The notes under the pieces were generated by a model. The model searched no databases. It saw only the letters and a list, made by a program, of their open reading frames with translations, and had not been told where the DNA came from. Positions 15,636 through 23,715 of a stretch of DNA of 64,000 bases are shown here, piece by piece (the first letter of the stretch is position 1; each line of letters starts with the position of its first letter). Both the position numbers and the translations under genes were made by a program. The stretch comes from CAZSVE01 sp964610175. GTDB taxonomy: Bacteria > Pseudomonadota > Gammaproteobacteria > HK1. The stretch is taken from contig CAZSVE010000005.1 of assembly GCA_964610175.1 (NCBI GenBank), forward strand, positions 1-64,000, in the 5' to 3' direction.

Positions 15636-15848
15636 TTAGGTAAGGGCGGCGAGAACCTCATCGTCGTCCACCATGGCGATGTTTTCCTTGACGTTGGTGT
15701 CGGAAGGAGGAGGAGGAGTACCCCTGCCTTGAGCCTGTGCGTCGATGTCCGTGGAACCGGTCGTCACGTAGAGCATCCCCGTCCCCGTCATCCAGGCCAT
15801 CAACACAACGGCTACCATCGCCATGGACTTCTTTATGAACTTCTTCAT
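15636..15848 (-). CDS. Small exported protein ending in a truncated S74 start
   Basis: AGGAGG lies seven bases upstream of the ATG and a TATAAT box further up, so expression is likely. The 70-aa product opens with MKKFIKKSMAMVAVVLMAWM, a signal peptide or membrane anchor. After a Gly/Pro-rich spacer it has SDTNVKENIAMVDDDEVLAALT, which is the conserved opening of Peptidase_S74 domains (SDxNxKENxxxVD..xVLxxL). The protein stops exactly where the S74 core (PVQTWNYKW in the convergent gene at 14869) would begin. It may be a 3'-truncated relic or a mature small secreted protein. The terminator at 15563 follows. Confidence 0.65.
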   Translation of the reverse strand: MKKFIKKSMAMVAVVLMAWMTGTGMLYVTTGSTDIDAQAQGRGTPPPPSDTNVKENIAMVDDDEVLAALT

Positions 15849-15882
15849 TGGATTTCCTCCTTAACATTGTGATTGAAGGCCG

Positions 15883-15888
15883 ATTATA
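15883..15888 (-). promoter_or_regulatory. -10 box (TATAAT) of the 15636-15848 gene
   Basis: On the minus strand TATAAT lies 34 nt upstream of the ATG, with AGGAGG between them. A poor -35 match (CTGGAG) sits about 17 nt upstream. Confidence 0.55.
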
Positions 15889-15942
15889 CTCGGCGCGGAC
15901 AAGGTCTCCAGCCCCCCCTGAAGAATGCAAGCGGGATTTGTC

Positions 15943-16263
15943 ATGGGCACTACGCGATCCATCGCAATGATCATCATCGGATTTCTGTGTCTCCTGCCGG
16001 CTGCTTGCGGGTTTCCTCCCTCATCGGGCGCACTGCCGAATGCTTCTTCGGGCGAGCGGGCGCCCCTGGATGAGCAGCAAGGCTTCAGGACGGGCGCCCT
16101 CGGGCTGCCTTCGGGCAGAGTATTCCCCATGAGGCTACTGTTCTCCGAGGCGGAACAGCGCAAGGGATCGAGTGGCGTGAAACCCGCGGATTGGCGGGGA
16201 AGAGATGATCATTTCGAAAATTTCAACCTGCCGAGCAATCCACAACCAGGAATTACCCGATAA
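15943..16263 (+). CDS. Putative small lipoprotein
   Basis: The 106-aa product starts MGTTRSIAMIIIGFLCLLPA and has a lipobox-like LPAAC, predicting lipidation at the cysteine near residue 21. The rest is hydrophilic and Pro/Gly-rich with no recognised domain. It ends 11 nt before lpxK and may be co-transcribed with it. The divergent small exported gene starts 94 nt away. The ORF could also begin at 15925. Confidence 0.5.
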   Translation: MGTTRSIAMIIIGFLCLLPAACGFPPSSGALPNASSGERAPLDEQQGFRTGALGLPSGRVFPMRLLFSEAEQRKGSSGVKPADWRGRDDHFENFNLPSNPQPGITR

Positions 16264-16274
16264 TCCCCACCGAC

Positions 16275-17417
16275 ATGCTGGCACTGCGACTCCTTCTTCC
16301 CCGTGTGTGGTACACGCCCCGCCATCCCCTGAGTCGAGCCTTGGCACCCCTTGCCGGACTCTTTTGCATGGCGGTGTCGGTGCGTCGTTTTGCCTATGGG
16401 AGACATATTTTGGCAACGCATCACCCCGGGGTCCCGGTAATCGTGGTGGGCAATATCACCACCGGTGGCACGGGGAAGACCCCGCTTGTCATTTGGCTGG
16501 CGGATTTTTTGCGTCGCCATGGCCTTCGCCCGGGGATCGTGGTTCGTGGTTATGGTGGCAAGGCCAAGCGCTGGCCACAATGGGTGGATGCGGATAGCGA
16601 TCCAACCCTGGTGGGGGATGAGGCGGTACTATTGGCGCGTCGCACCACTTGCCGGGTGGTGGCGGCCCCGGATCGGGTGGCTGCCGCCAGGGCGCTGGTG
16701 GCGAGTAATCAGTGTGATTTGCTTCTCTGCGATGATGGCCTGCAACATTATGCCCTGGCGCGGGATATGGAGATTGCCGTGGTGGATGGGGCGTTGGGGG
16801 TTGGTAATGGTCGTTGCCTACCGGCGGGTCCGCTCCGAGAGCCAGTGTCGAGACTGGCGGGGGTGGACTTGGTGATCCGGAATACACAGGCTCGCGATGA
16901 GATCCATAATCGGGTCCATGATCAGCCCCATGATCCAGTCGACAACGAAATCCACGATCGGCCCCATGATGTCGCGGACCGTGGCCAACGCGACACGAAT
17001 GCCAGTCACATGGACGCCCATGGCGTGCCACCCCATAACCTATATGCCCATGACGCGAACGAATACCGCATGACGTTGACCCCTGGCGATCCCATGACTG
17101 TCGCGGACAATCGTGGCAGGCCCTTGGGTTTCTTCAAGGATACCCCGGTACACGCGGTGTGCGGCATCGGCCATCCGGAGCGATTTTTCGGAACGCTGCG
17201 CCAACTCGGCATTCCCATACGGCCCCACGCCTTCCCCGATCATCATGCCTTTAGAGCGGAAGACCTGGCATTCGAGGATGAACTGCCGATATTGATGACC
17301 GAAAAGGATGCGGTAAAATGCCGGCGATTCGCCGGTGCCCGCCATTGGTATCTCCCGGTGAATGCCAAACTCGATCCGGCATTGGGCGCCCGTTTGCTGG
17401 AGATTTTATCCGATTGA
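16275..17417 (+). CDS. lpxK: Tetraacyldisaccharide 4'-kinase LpxK with an Asp/His repeat insertion
   Basis: LpxK phosphorylates the lipid A precursor DSMP at the 4' position on the inner face of the inner membrane. The P-loop GNITTGGTGKTP spans 59-70; RGYGGK, GDEAVLLARR, CDDGLQHYALARDMEI and the late AFPDHHAF and MTEKDAVKC motifs are all present. The protein is 380 aa against the usual ~330. The excess is an insertion at about residues 208-260 built from 12-nt units (DEIH, NRVH, DQPH, DPVD, NEIH, DRPH) between DLVIRNTQ and the conserved C-terminal half. Its usual neighbours ycaR and kdsB are 24 kb away on the other strand. Confidence 0.93.
   Translation: MLALRLLLPRVWYTPRHPLSRALAPLAGLFCMAVSVRRFAYGRHILATHHPGVPVIVVGNITTGGTGKTPLVIWLADFLRRHGLRPGIVVRGYGGKAKRWPQWVDADSDPTLVGDEAVLLARRTTCRVVAAPDRVAAARALVASNQCDLLLCDDGLQHYALARDMEIAVVDGALGVGNGRCLPAGPLREPVSRLAGVDLVIRNTQARDEIHNRVHDQPHDPVDNEIHDRPHDVADRGQRDTNASHMDAHGVPPHNLYAHDANEYRMTLTPGDPMTVADNRGRPLGFFKDTPVHAVCGIGHPERFFGTLRQLGIPIRPHAFPDHHAFRAEDLAFEDELPILMTEKDAVKCRRFAGARHWYLPVNAKLDPALGARLLEILSD
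16896..17015 (+). repeat. In-frame 12-nt tandem repeat inside lpxK
   Basis: Units start at 16896 and step by 12 nt in the lpxK frame. The first seven are clear (DEIH, NRVH, DQPH, DPVD, NEIH, DRPH, DVAD) and later ones decay (RGQR, DTNA, SHMD). Four GATC sites fall within the clear part. The unit CAT-GAT-CGG-CCC resembles the GAT-CAC-CGG-GTC unit in mnmG, with the Asp and His positions exchanged. Confidence 0.85.
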
Positions 17418-17503
17418 ATCACCCGGGACGTCGGGGGTATATTGGCCTGTTCATCCTGCCTCCTGGAACGTAATGCCAACGCTTATCCGGAGAACATCGA
17501 GCA

Positions 17504-18967
17504 ATGAAACTACCGCTCCAAAAATCCCACGCATTCGTGGATGCATTATGGGAGAAGGATATCCTCCCTGCCTTGATGAATTACATCCGGATCCCGAACC
17601 AATCTCCATCCTTCGACCCACAATGGGAAGAGAATGGCCATATGACCCGGGCGGTGGAGTTGGCATACGAGTGGTGCAGACATCATGGACCAAAGGACAT
17701 GGTGGCGCGGATTATTCGTTATCCGAAGCGCACCCCGGTACTTTGCCTGGAAGTGCCGGGACAACTGGATGGCTCGGTTTTGCTTTATGGGCACTTGGAC
17801 AAGCAGCCACCTCTGGAGAAGAATTGGCGCCACGGCCTCGGTCCCAGGACCCCGGTACGCGAGGGCGATAGATTGTATGGGCGCGGTGTCGCCGATGATG
17901 GTTATGCGGTGTTCGCGAGCCTTGGGGCACTGCTGCTTCTGCGCGAACAGGGCATAGCGCATCCTCGCTGCTTCGTCTTGATCGAGTGTTCAGAGGAAAG
18001 TGGCAGCCCGGATCTGGCGTATTACGTGGAAAGATTGCAGGAGGAGATCGGTACACCGGAGTTGATCATTTGTCTTGATTCGAGCTGTGGAAACTATGAG
18101 CAGCTTTGGCTGACGACGTCTTTGCGCGGCATGATCGGCGGTATTTTGACGGTGAGGGTGTTGGAGGAAGGTATGCACTCGGGAGATGCCGGTGGGATCG
18201 TTCCCTCGAGTTTCCGCATCGCGCGGTCTTTGTTGGAGCGGATCGAGGATCAAAATACCGGGGAAATGGGGTCGGAGTTTCAGGTGAAGGTGTCACGAGA
18301 ACGCCTCGGGCAAGCCGAAATGGTTGCAAAGGCGCTGGGATCGAGCCTCCTTTCGCGTTTTCCATTCTTCCCGGGTACGGTGACCGTAGCGGAAAATGTG
18401 TTGGATGGCGTCATCAATCGTACCTGGAAACCGGCGCTGGAGATCACGGGGGCAGACGGTTTCCCCGACCTTTCCACGGCGGGAAACGTGCTTCGACCCA
18501 GTACGGCGCTGAGACTTTCCCTCCGGATCCCCCCGACCCTGGATGCGAAAACAGCCAATAAGACGCTGAAAAAGATCCTCGAGTCGGATCCGCCTTATGG
18601 CGCGCACGTTACCTTCGATGAGGAATGGAACGTATCCGGTTGGCAGGCTCCCCCATTCGCTCCCTGGCTCGATGGCGCCCTGCAAGATGCATCGAATGCC
18701 TTTTTCGGGAACCCCGCCATGTATTATGGAGAAGGATTCTCGATCCCATTCATGTCGGCGCTGATCGCGTCGTTTCCCCAGGCACAATTCGTGGTAACCG
18801 GTGTCCTGGGTCCTCATTCGAACGCCCACGGCCCCAACGAGTTTCTGCACATGGAAATGGCCAAGGGGATTACATTGTGCATGGCCGAGATACTGGCAAG
18901 AGCGGAGAGCCGAGGATCGGTCCAGATCCCCACGGAAGGCCCGATGAAAGCCGATTCGGCGTCATAG
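17504..18967 (+). CDS. M20-family metallopeptidase (carnosinase/CNDP-like dipeptidase)
   Basis: The 487-aa protein carries the di-zinc ligands of the M20 family: H in LLYGHLDKQPP, D in RGVADDGYAV, the EE pair in ECSEESGSPDL, D in CLDSSCGN and the last H in GPHSNAHGPNE. A lid domain sits between about 220 and 330. Length and the CNDP-type HLDKQPP signature favour a broad dipeptidase or carboxypeptidase of the cytosol. GGAG lies 11 nt upstream of the ATG. It follows lpxK on the same strand after 86 nt. Confidence 0.88.
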   Translation: MKLPLQKSHAFVDALWEKDILPALMNYIRIPNQSPSFDPQWEENGHMTRAVELAYEWCRHHGPKDMVARIIRYPKRTPVLCLEVPGQLDGSVLLYGHLDKQPPLEKNWRHGLGPRTPVREGDRLYGRGVADDGYAVFASLGALLLLREQGIAHPRCFVLIECSEESGSPDLAYYVERLQEEIGTPELIICLDSSCGNYEQLWLTTSLRGMIGGILTVRVLEEGMHSGDAGGIVPSSFRIARSLLERIEDQNTGEMGSEFQVKVSRERLGQAEMVAKALGSSLLSRFPFFPGTVTVAENVLDGVINRTWKPALEITGADGFPDLSTAGNVLRPSTALRLSLRIPPTLDAKTANKTLKKILESDPPYGAHVTFDEEWNVSGWQAPPFAPWLDGALQDASNAFFGNPAMYYGEGFSIPFMSALIASFPQAQFVVTGVLGPHSNAHGPNEFLHMEMAKGITLCMAEILARAESRGSVQIPTEGPMKADSAS

Positions 18968-18994
18968 CGGGGATTCGACTCGTCGGGAAGGAGA

Positions 18995-19085
18995 GAACGA
19001 TGACGAGCATGTAGCGCGATCATCCTGATCGGCATGGTGTCATCGTTGTTGTTTTGAATTCCGATGTGCAGCGATCCGTGTGTGC
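18995..19085 (-). pseudogene. Fragment of an Rpn-family nuclease gene
   Basis: The minus strand reads LHIGIQNNNDDTMPIRMIALHA, nearly the same as LLHVEIQNNNDATMPVRMMRY in the complete Rpn gene at 54495-55364, and DNA similarity is also evident. Only the core strand with the catalytic E/Q pattern remains. It is a dead fragment between the peptidase gene and a family A element. Confidence 0.65.
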
Positions 19086-19113
19086 AGTTTGCGAAATGTT
19101 TTTTCGCCAGGGC

Positions 19114-19208
19114 AGTTTGTTTCCCGCCCATCTTCGCAAAACTCCACAAAACACCGATTTTGCTTTATCGATGCTAAATCATGTCGGTTCGAGCACAAGC
19201 CTGGCTAG
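19114..19208 (+). repeat. Family A element
   Basis: Shortened plus-orientation copy (TTTGTTTCCCGCC ... GGTTCGAGCACAAGC) downstream of the Rpn fragment and of the murA stop. Confidence 0.7.
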
Positions 19209-19258
19209 AAATCCGAAGGTTAACCTGATTCTTCGGCTTTCGGTCGCCGAAGGTTACG

Positions 19259-20518
19259 CTACCCTGGGATACGTCGGATAGACGCGCCTAATTGGGCGAG
19301 TTTTTCCTCGATACATTCGTAACCCCGATCGATGTGATAGATTCGGTCGACGACGGTGTTACCCTTGGCCACTAGCCCAGCCAATACGAGGCTGGCCGAG
19401 GCACGTAGATCGGTGGCCATGACCGGTGCCGCGGTGAGATGATCGACACCGTGCGTGATTGCTGTATTGCCTTCGAGACGAATATTCGCCCCCATGCGTT
19501 GCAGCTCGTGAATATGCATGAAGCGATTCTCGAAGACGGTCTCGGAGATCATGCCGGTACCCGTCGACATGGCGTTCAAGGCGGTGAATTGCGCCTGCAT
19601 ATCCGTGGGGAACGCAGGGAAGGGTGCCGTGTGTATGGTGACGGCTCGCGGGCGTTCTCCGCACATATCCAACGAAATCCAATTTTCCCCCGTTTCCACA
19701 ATCGCGCCTGCCTCGATGAGTTTTTCCAGCACTGCTTCCAACATGGAAGGGCGGGTTTTCCTTACCTTGATTCGCCCTCCGGTGATGGCGGCAGCCACCA
19801 AATAGGTTCCGGTCTCGATGCGGTCGGGCAAGACATCATATTGCGTACCCGAAAGAGATTGGACGCCTTCGATGCGTATGGTGTCCGTCCCCGCCCCCTC
19901 GATATGCGCACCCATGGCGGACAGGCAACTCGCGAGATCGACGACCTCGGGCTCGCGCGCGGCGTTTTCTATTACCGTGGTTCCCTTGGCCAGCGTCGCG
20001 GCCATCATCATATTTTCCGTTCCTGTCACGGTTACCAGATCCATGATCAGGTGGGTGCCTTTGAGCCGCTGTGCATGGGCCCGGATGAAACCACCCTCTA
20101 CCCGGATATCGGCGCCCATCTTCCTAAGCCCTTCGAGGTGTAGATTCACGGGCCGGGAACCGATGGCACAGCCGCCCGGAAGCGATACCACGGCTCGACC
20201 GAAGCGCGTCAGCAGGGGACCCAACACGAGGATAGACGCCCGCATGGTCTTGACCAATTCATAGGGCGCAAAGAATTCGTGGATGGTGGAGGAGTCCACC
20301 TGGATATGCATGCGCTCGTCCACGACCAGATTTACCCCCATTTGGCCCAACAGTTCCATGGTGGTGGTGATATCGTGGAGGTGTGGGATGTTTCCGATAG
20401 TGACCGGGTCGTCACCTAGCAGGGCTGCGGCCAGAATGGGTAATGCGGCATTTTTGGCCCCCGATATCCAGATTTCACCGGAAAGCGGGATACCACCGGA
20501 GAGGATGAGTTTGTCCAC
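19259..20518 (-). CDS. murA: UDP-N-acetylglucosamine 1-carboxyvinyltransferase MurA
   Basis: MurA transfers enolpyruvate from PEP to UDP-GlcNAc, the first committed step of peptidoglycan synthesis. A GTG start at 20518 with AAGGA six bases upstream gives (M)DKLILSGGIPLSGEIWISGAKNAALP and exactly 419 aa, the standard length; the ATG at 20536 adds only six residues. The active-site cysteine is present in PGGCAIGSRPVNLH, with RASILVLGPLL and FPTDMQAQF also intact. It lies downstream of mlaFEDCB as in many gammaproteobacteria, but an AT-rich insert now separates it from mlaB. Confidence 0.96.
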   Translation of the reverse strand: MDKLILSGGIPLSGEIWISGAKNAALPILAAALLGDDPVTIGNIPHLHDITTTMELLGQMGVNLVVDERMHIQVDSSTIHEFFAPYELVKTMRASILVLGPLLTRFGRAVVSLPGGCAIGSRPVNLHLEGLRKMGADIRVEGGFIRAHAQRLKGTHLIMDLVTVTGTENMMMAATLAKGTTVIENAAREPEVVDLASCLSAMGAHIEGAGTDTIRIEGVQSLSGTQYDVLPDRIETGTYLVAAAITGGRIKVRKTRPSMLEAVLEKLIEAGAIVETGENWISLDMCGERPRAVTIHTAPFPAFPTDMQAQFTALNAMSTGTGMISETVFENRFMHIHELQRMGANIRLEGNTAITHGVDHLTAAPVMATDLRASASLVLAGLVAKGNTVVDRIYHIDRGYECIEEKLAQLGASIRRIPG

Positions 20519-20562
20519 GTTATATCCTTGTGGCATTATTGCGTTCGAATGCTAATAAAAAT

Positions 20563-20592
20563 GGGGCTGTCCTAGATGACTAAGATAGCCCC
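20563..20592 (-). terminator. Likely rho-independent terminator
   Basis: GGGGCT and AGCCCC arms enclose an 18-nt partly paired loop, followed on the minus strand by ATTTTTATT. It lies between the AT-rich gene and murA, so it may separate murA from the mla operon. Confidence 0.6.
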
Positions 20593-20785
20593 AAAATTAC
20601 AGAGAGGTTTACGCTTTAACCTTACATCTTATATATGTCAAATCTATATAAGAAAAGCTCATGTAAACCGCAAAGCATTTCCATTCAGCCAAAAGATTCC
20701 TCCCAAATCATTCTGCCTGCGCTCGCTTCGATCCCAAGGTAAAATAATCATTGTTGTTGACATATTCATTTACTCCCCTTGTATA

Positions 20786-21247
20786 TCATTTAGAGGAGAA
20801 TACTTCTTTGAATGGAAGAGCATATTTCAGTTGTATATTGTAGCTTGTGGACGTGTTTCCACTCATTTGATTGCGACTATTTTCTGATCCCTCCCATTTC
20901 AGGGTATCACCATATGTAACATATGCATCAAATTTCCAGTTATCCCACTTCTCTTTCTCCTTTTTACCAAGTTTCTTCCCAGAAAAAAGCGCCACTAGAT
21001 CCTAAGCGATAAGCTTGTTATAAAACCCCATCCCTATATCACCTTTAAGTTCATCCTTGGTCTTTATGCCATTACCCCACTCATCGTCCCTAGTATTCGA
21101 GTAACCATAATTAAGCCTAAATTCCGAGCTGTCAAGCATAAAATTCCCTACTGTATATGCTGAACTCCCTCCCTCAGACATAACATTACCGGACTGGCTA
21201 AGTGCAGCTATGGACGTAAGCGCTATTACAAATTTCTTGAATTTCAT
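20786..21247 (-). pseudogene. AT-rich exported-protein gene with an in-frame amber stop
   Basis: The start at 21247 gives a signal peptide (MKFKKFVIALTSIAALSQSG), then short beta-strand-like stretches (EFRLNYGYSNTRDD, KGDIGMGFYNKLIA). A TAG at 21004-21002 interrupts the frame; the same frame then runs on as DLVALFSGKKLGKKEK ... WKFDAYVTYGDTLKWEG ... YNIQLKYALPF to 20786. Restored, the product would be about 153 aa and looks like a small secreted or outer-membrane beta protein; no family is recognised. The region is clearly more AT-rich than its neighbours and sits inside an otherwise conserved mla-murA neighbourhood, which suggests horizontal acquisition. Confidence 0.55.
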
Positions 21248-21289
21248 ATTGATATCTCCATTCAATTTAGACGAAGCGTTCATCTTCGC

Positions 21290-21610
21290 TCATTCGTTCG
21301 AGCATTTTTGAAAAAGAAAATCGATTCCGGCGGTCCTGGCCAGGGATAACATCTGTTTTGGAATGTTGTGAATCTCGATGATTGCATCCCGGGTTTTCGA
21401 TTGGCGCAACCACTCTACCATCAATGCAAGCCCGGCGCTGTCGCTGTGAATCACCTCACTAAGATCCAATGCAACTCTATTGGTATTCGGGAATGGGTAT
21501 TCGCCCTTGCGCCACAGGCTCGCAACGGATGTAAATGTCAATTCTCCCGAGAGAGAGAATTTCCCTTTTCCCATGGCCTGCAACTCAGCCATCGATACGG
21601 GTTCGGTCAT
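21290..21610 (-). CDS. mlaB: Phospholipid transport STAS-domain protein MlaB
   Basis: MlaB binds the MlaF ATPase and supports assembly of the inner-membrane MlaFEDB complex. The 106-aa STAS domain is recognised by LSGELTFTSVASLW, VALDLSEVIHSDSAGLALMVEWLRQ and PKQMLSLARTAGI. It overlaps the end of mlaC by four bases, consistent with one operon. Confidence 0.88.
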   Translation of the reverse strand: MTEPVSMAELQAMGKGKFSLSGELTFTSVASLWRKGEYPFPNTNRVALDLSEVIHSDSAGLALMVEWLRQSKTRDAIIEIHNIPKQMLSLARTAGIDFLFQKCSNE

Positions 21611-22251
21611 GATGGATTCGGCAATAAGACCTTATCGTTGTTTCGTTTCAGTTTTGCGATGAGCCCCGAAATACCTACCCGATCGATCTCCGCCTGAAAC
21701 GAAGAGCGATAGGTGATCACCAGGCTAACGCCCGCGACCAATACATCGATGACCTTCCATGTCCCCTCCCGAGAGCGCGACAGCATATAATCGATCTCGA
21801 TAGGAGGTCTTCCGTTCAACCGTATGCGAGTTTGTACCTTGGTCCTGGAGAACGGTTTCCTGGGCTGTATGGGAAGATATTCGATCTCCTGTCCATTGTA
21901 CTCCTTCAATGCCATGGCATAAGTAAACACCAAATAGGCCTTGAATTGTTCGATGAACTGTCCTTTTTGCTCCATTGTCGCCTTGCGCCAATTTTTCCCC
22001 AAGACCCGGCTCGACATGCGGCGAAAATCGAACTTATCAGCAACGATTGCATTTACCAAATCATACAATCGCTTCCGATCCTCATCGAAATTCAGCGCTT
22101 CCTTTCCGATGGATTCGAGGAGACGCTTCGAGGTTTCCCGCACCATTTCCATGGCCTCGCCGGATGAATCCTCCATCGCTGTCGATGTGGAATCCGCATA
22201 GGCCTGATTCAACGAAAACAACAAAAGGACCATGCCCACATAAAGGTTCAT
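21607..22251 (-). CDS. mlaC: Phospholipid-binding periplasmic protein MlaC
   Basis: MlaC shuttles phospholipid between the outer-membrane MlaA complex and MlaFEDB. The start at 22251 (MNLYVGMVLLLFSLNQAYADS) puts a signal peptide at the N-terminus; the longer frame from 22332 would bury it. The family core is visible in FDFRRMSSRVLGKNWRKAT, FIEQFKAYLVFTYAMAL and WKVIDVLVAGVSLVITYRSSF. It lies between mlaD and mlaB. Confidence 0.88.
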   Translation of the reverse strand: MNLYVGMVLLLFSLNQAYADSTSTAMEDSSGEAMEMVRETSKRLLESIGKEALNFDEDRKRLYDLVNAIVADKFDFRRMSSRVLGKNWRKATMEQKGQFIEQFKAYLVFTYAMALKEYNGQEIEYLPIQPRKPFSRTKVQTRIRLNGRPPIEIDYMLSRSREGTWKVIDVLVAGVSLVITYRSSFQAEIDRVGISGLIAKLKRNNDKVLLPNPS

Positions 22252-22328
22252 GGTCCCCCGAAATGCGATCTCAATTGCTCGGAACCGGGGGTAACGAACC
22301 CCATCCCGGTAGCTTATCGACATATCGC

Positions 22329-22796
22329 TCACTCTTTCTCTCCCGATGCCTGCCCGAACATGAACTGTCCGATTAGCTGCTCCAACATAACCGCCGATTG
22401 CGTTAGCGTTATTTCATCTCCATCTATCAGGTACTCTTCCTCACCGCCAGCGTCGAGACCGATATATTGTTCACCGAGCAAACCCACCGTCAGTATACTG
22501 GCAGATGTATCCAGGGGAAGGCGGTCGAATTCCTTGAAGATGGATAGGGTCACTACCGCCTCATAGGTATCGCTATCCAAATCGATGCGTTCAATCTTAC
22601 CGACACGAACGCCCGCCATGGTAATCGGTGCGCGAACCTTCAGTCCACCGATATTCTGGAAACGCGCCTTTACTTCATAACCATCCGTCCGAGTGAACGC
22701 GGCAAGGTTGCTGACCTGCATGGCAAGCACGACTATCGCGATAAATCCAATGGCGACGAATATTCCGACACCAATTTCAATGGCTCTTGTATGCAT
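22329..22796 (-). CDS. mlaD: Mla transporter substrate-binding MCE protein MlaD
   Basis: MlaD is the membrane-anchored MCE ring of the Mla importer/exporter. The start at 22796 gives MHTRAIEIGVGIFVAIGFIA with one N-terminal transmembrane helix, then the MCE domain (FQNIGGLKVRAPITMAGVRVGKI, GLLGEQYIGLDAG). An ATG at 22814 would add six residues. It is separated from mlaE by a family A element instead of the usual few bases. Confidence 0.9.
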   Translation of the reverse strand: MHTRAIEIGVGIFVAIGFIAIVVLAMQVSNLAAFTRTDGYEVKARFQNIGGLKVRAPITMAGVRVGKIERIDLDSDTYEAVVTLSIFKEFDRLPLDTSASILTVGLLGEQYIGLDAGGEEEYLIDGDEITLTQSAVMLEQLIGQFMFGQASGEKE

Positions 22797-22820
22797 GGCC
22801 CTATCATTACCCATTCATTG

Positions 22821-22933
22821 ATTTGTTTATTTCCCGCTCATCGTTGCAAATGAGTCACCATTTTACAAAACGCCGATCTTGCTCTACGAACACCAAACCA
22901 TGCTTCATCGGTTCGAACACAAGCTTCGCCAGG
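22821..22933 (+). repeat. Family A element inside the mla operon
   Basis: A full plus-orientation copy fills the gap between mlaE (stop at 22936) and mlaD, ending two bases from the mlaE stop. Relative to mla transcription it is inverted. Confidence 0.85.
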
Positions 22934-22935
22934 CA

Positions 22936-23715
22936 TCAATCGGTAAACATCAACGCGGTCAGCAGGAAATCGAGCCCCAAGACCGCAAGCGAGGAATGTA
23001 CCACGGTCCGCGTCGTTGCCCTCCCTACGCCTTCCGAGGTTGGTACCGTGTCGAAACCCTCGAAAACCGCAATCCAGGTGACGACAACCCCGAATACACA
23101 ACTCTTGATCACCCCATTGGCGACATCATCCAACAGATCCACTTTATCCTGCATTTGGGACCAAAAGGCGCCATCATCGACACCCAACAGGATAACCCCG
23201 ACGAAATGGCCCCCGAATACCCCGACAACGCTGAAGATTGCCGCCAATAAAGGCATGGAAACAACACCCGCCACGAAGCGTGGTGCCACGACCCGCCGCA
23301 AGGGATCCACGGCCATCATCGCCATGCCATCCAGTTGTTCGGTGGCTTTCATGAGCCCGATTTCGGCCGTCAACGCGGAACCAGCCCGACCCGAGAATAA
23401 TAGCGCCGAGACTACTGGACCCAATTCGCGCACCAGGGAAAGTGCCACCAATACCCCCAAGGACTCCTCGGCGCCGAAATCGATTAGGGTATGGTATCCT
23501 TGAAGCCCCAGAACCATGCCGACGAACGTGCCGGAAACCACAACGATAAGAAGAGACAACACCCCCACGGACCAAATCTGAGCAATCACCAATCGGGGGC
23601 GAAGAAAAAGCCCGGGCATTCCCAGCAGCGTATAGAATAAAAAGATATGCTTTCTGCCCAGACGTTGGAAGAAGGCGAGGGCCCGTTGGCCGAAAAGTCG
23701 CAAAAATTCGATCAT
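22936..23715 (-). CDS. mlaE: Mla transporter permease MlaE
   Basis: MlaE forms the membrane pore of the phospholipid transporter. The ATG at 23715 (MIEFLRLFGQRALAF) overlaps the mlaF stop as TAATG and gives 259 aa, the normal length; the frame upstream of it is only readthrough inside mlaF. The signature GTFVGMVLGLQGYHTL, RELGPVVSALLFSGRAGSALTAEIGLMKATEQLDA-like region (here ending DGMAMM) and several hydrophobic segments are present. Confidence 0.93.
   Translation of the reverse strand: MIEFLRLFGQRALAFFQRLGRKHIFLFYTLLGMPGLFLRPRLVIAQIWSVGVLSLLIVVVSGTFVGMVLGLQGYHTLIDFGAEESLGVLVALSLVRELGPVVSALLFSGRAGSALTAEIGLMKATEQLDGMAMMAVDPLRRVVAPRFVAGVVSMPLLAAIFSVVGVFGGHFVGVILLGVDDGAFWSQMQDKVDLLDDVANGVIKSCVFGVVVTWIAVFEGFDTVPTSEGVGRATTRTVVHSSLAVLGLDFLLTALMFTD

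Noticed and set aside
19439..20143. 234-aa ORF antisense to murA
   Set aside because: murA is complete on the minus strand and this frame shows only its shadow.
20563..20592. Terminal inverted repeat of an insertion sequence (GGGGCTGTCCTAGATGAC)
   Set aside because: No matching end is found at the other side of the AT-rich segment and no transposase is present; a terminator explains it.
20998..21004. Amber codon read as pyrrolysine
   Set aside because: Nothing in the window suggests pyl genes and the protein is not a methylamine methyltransferase; a nonsense mutation is simpler.
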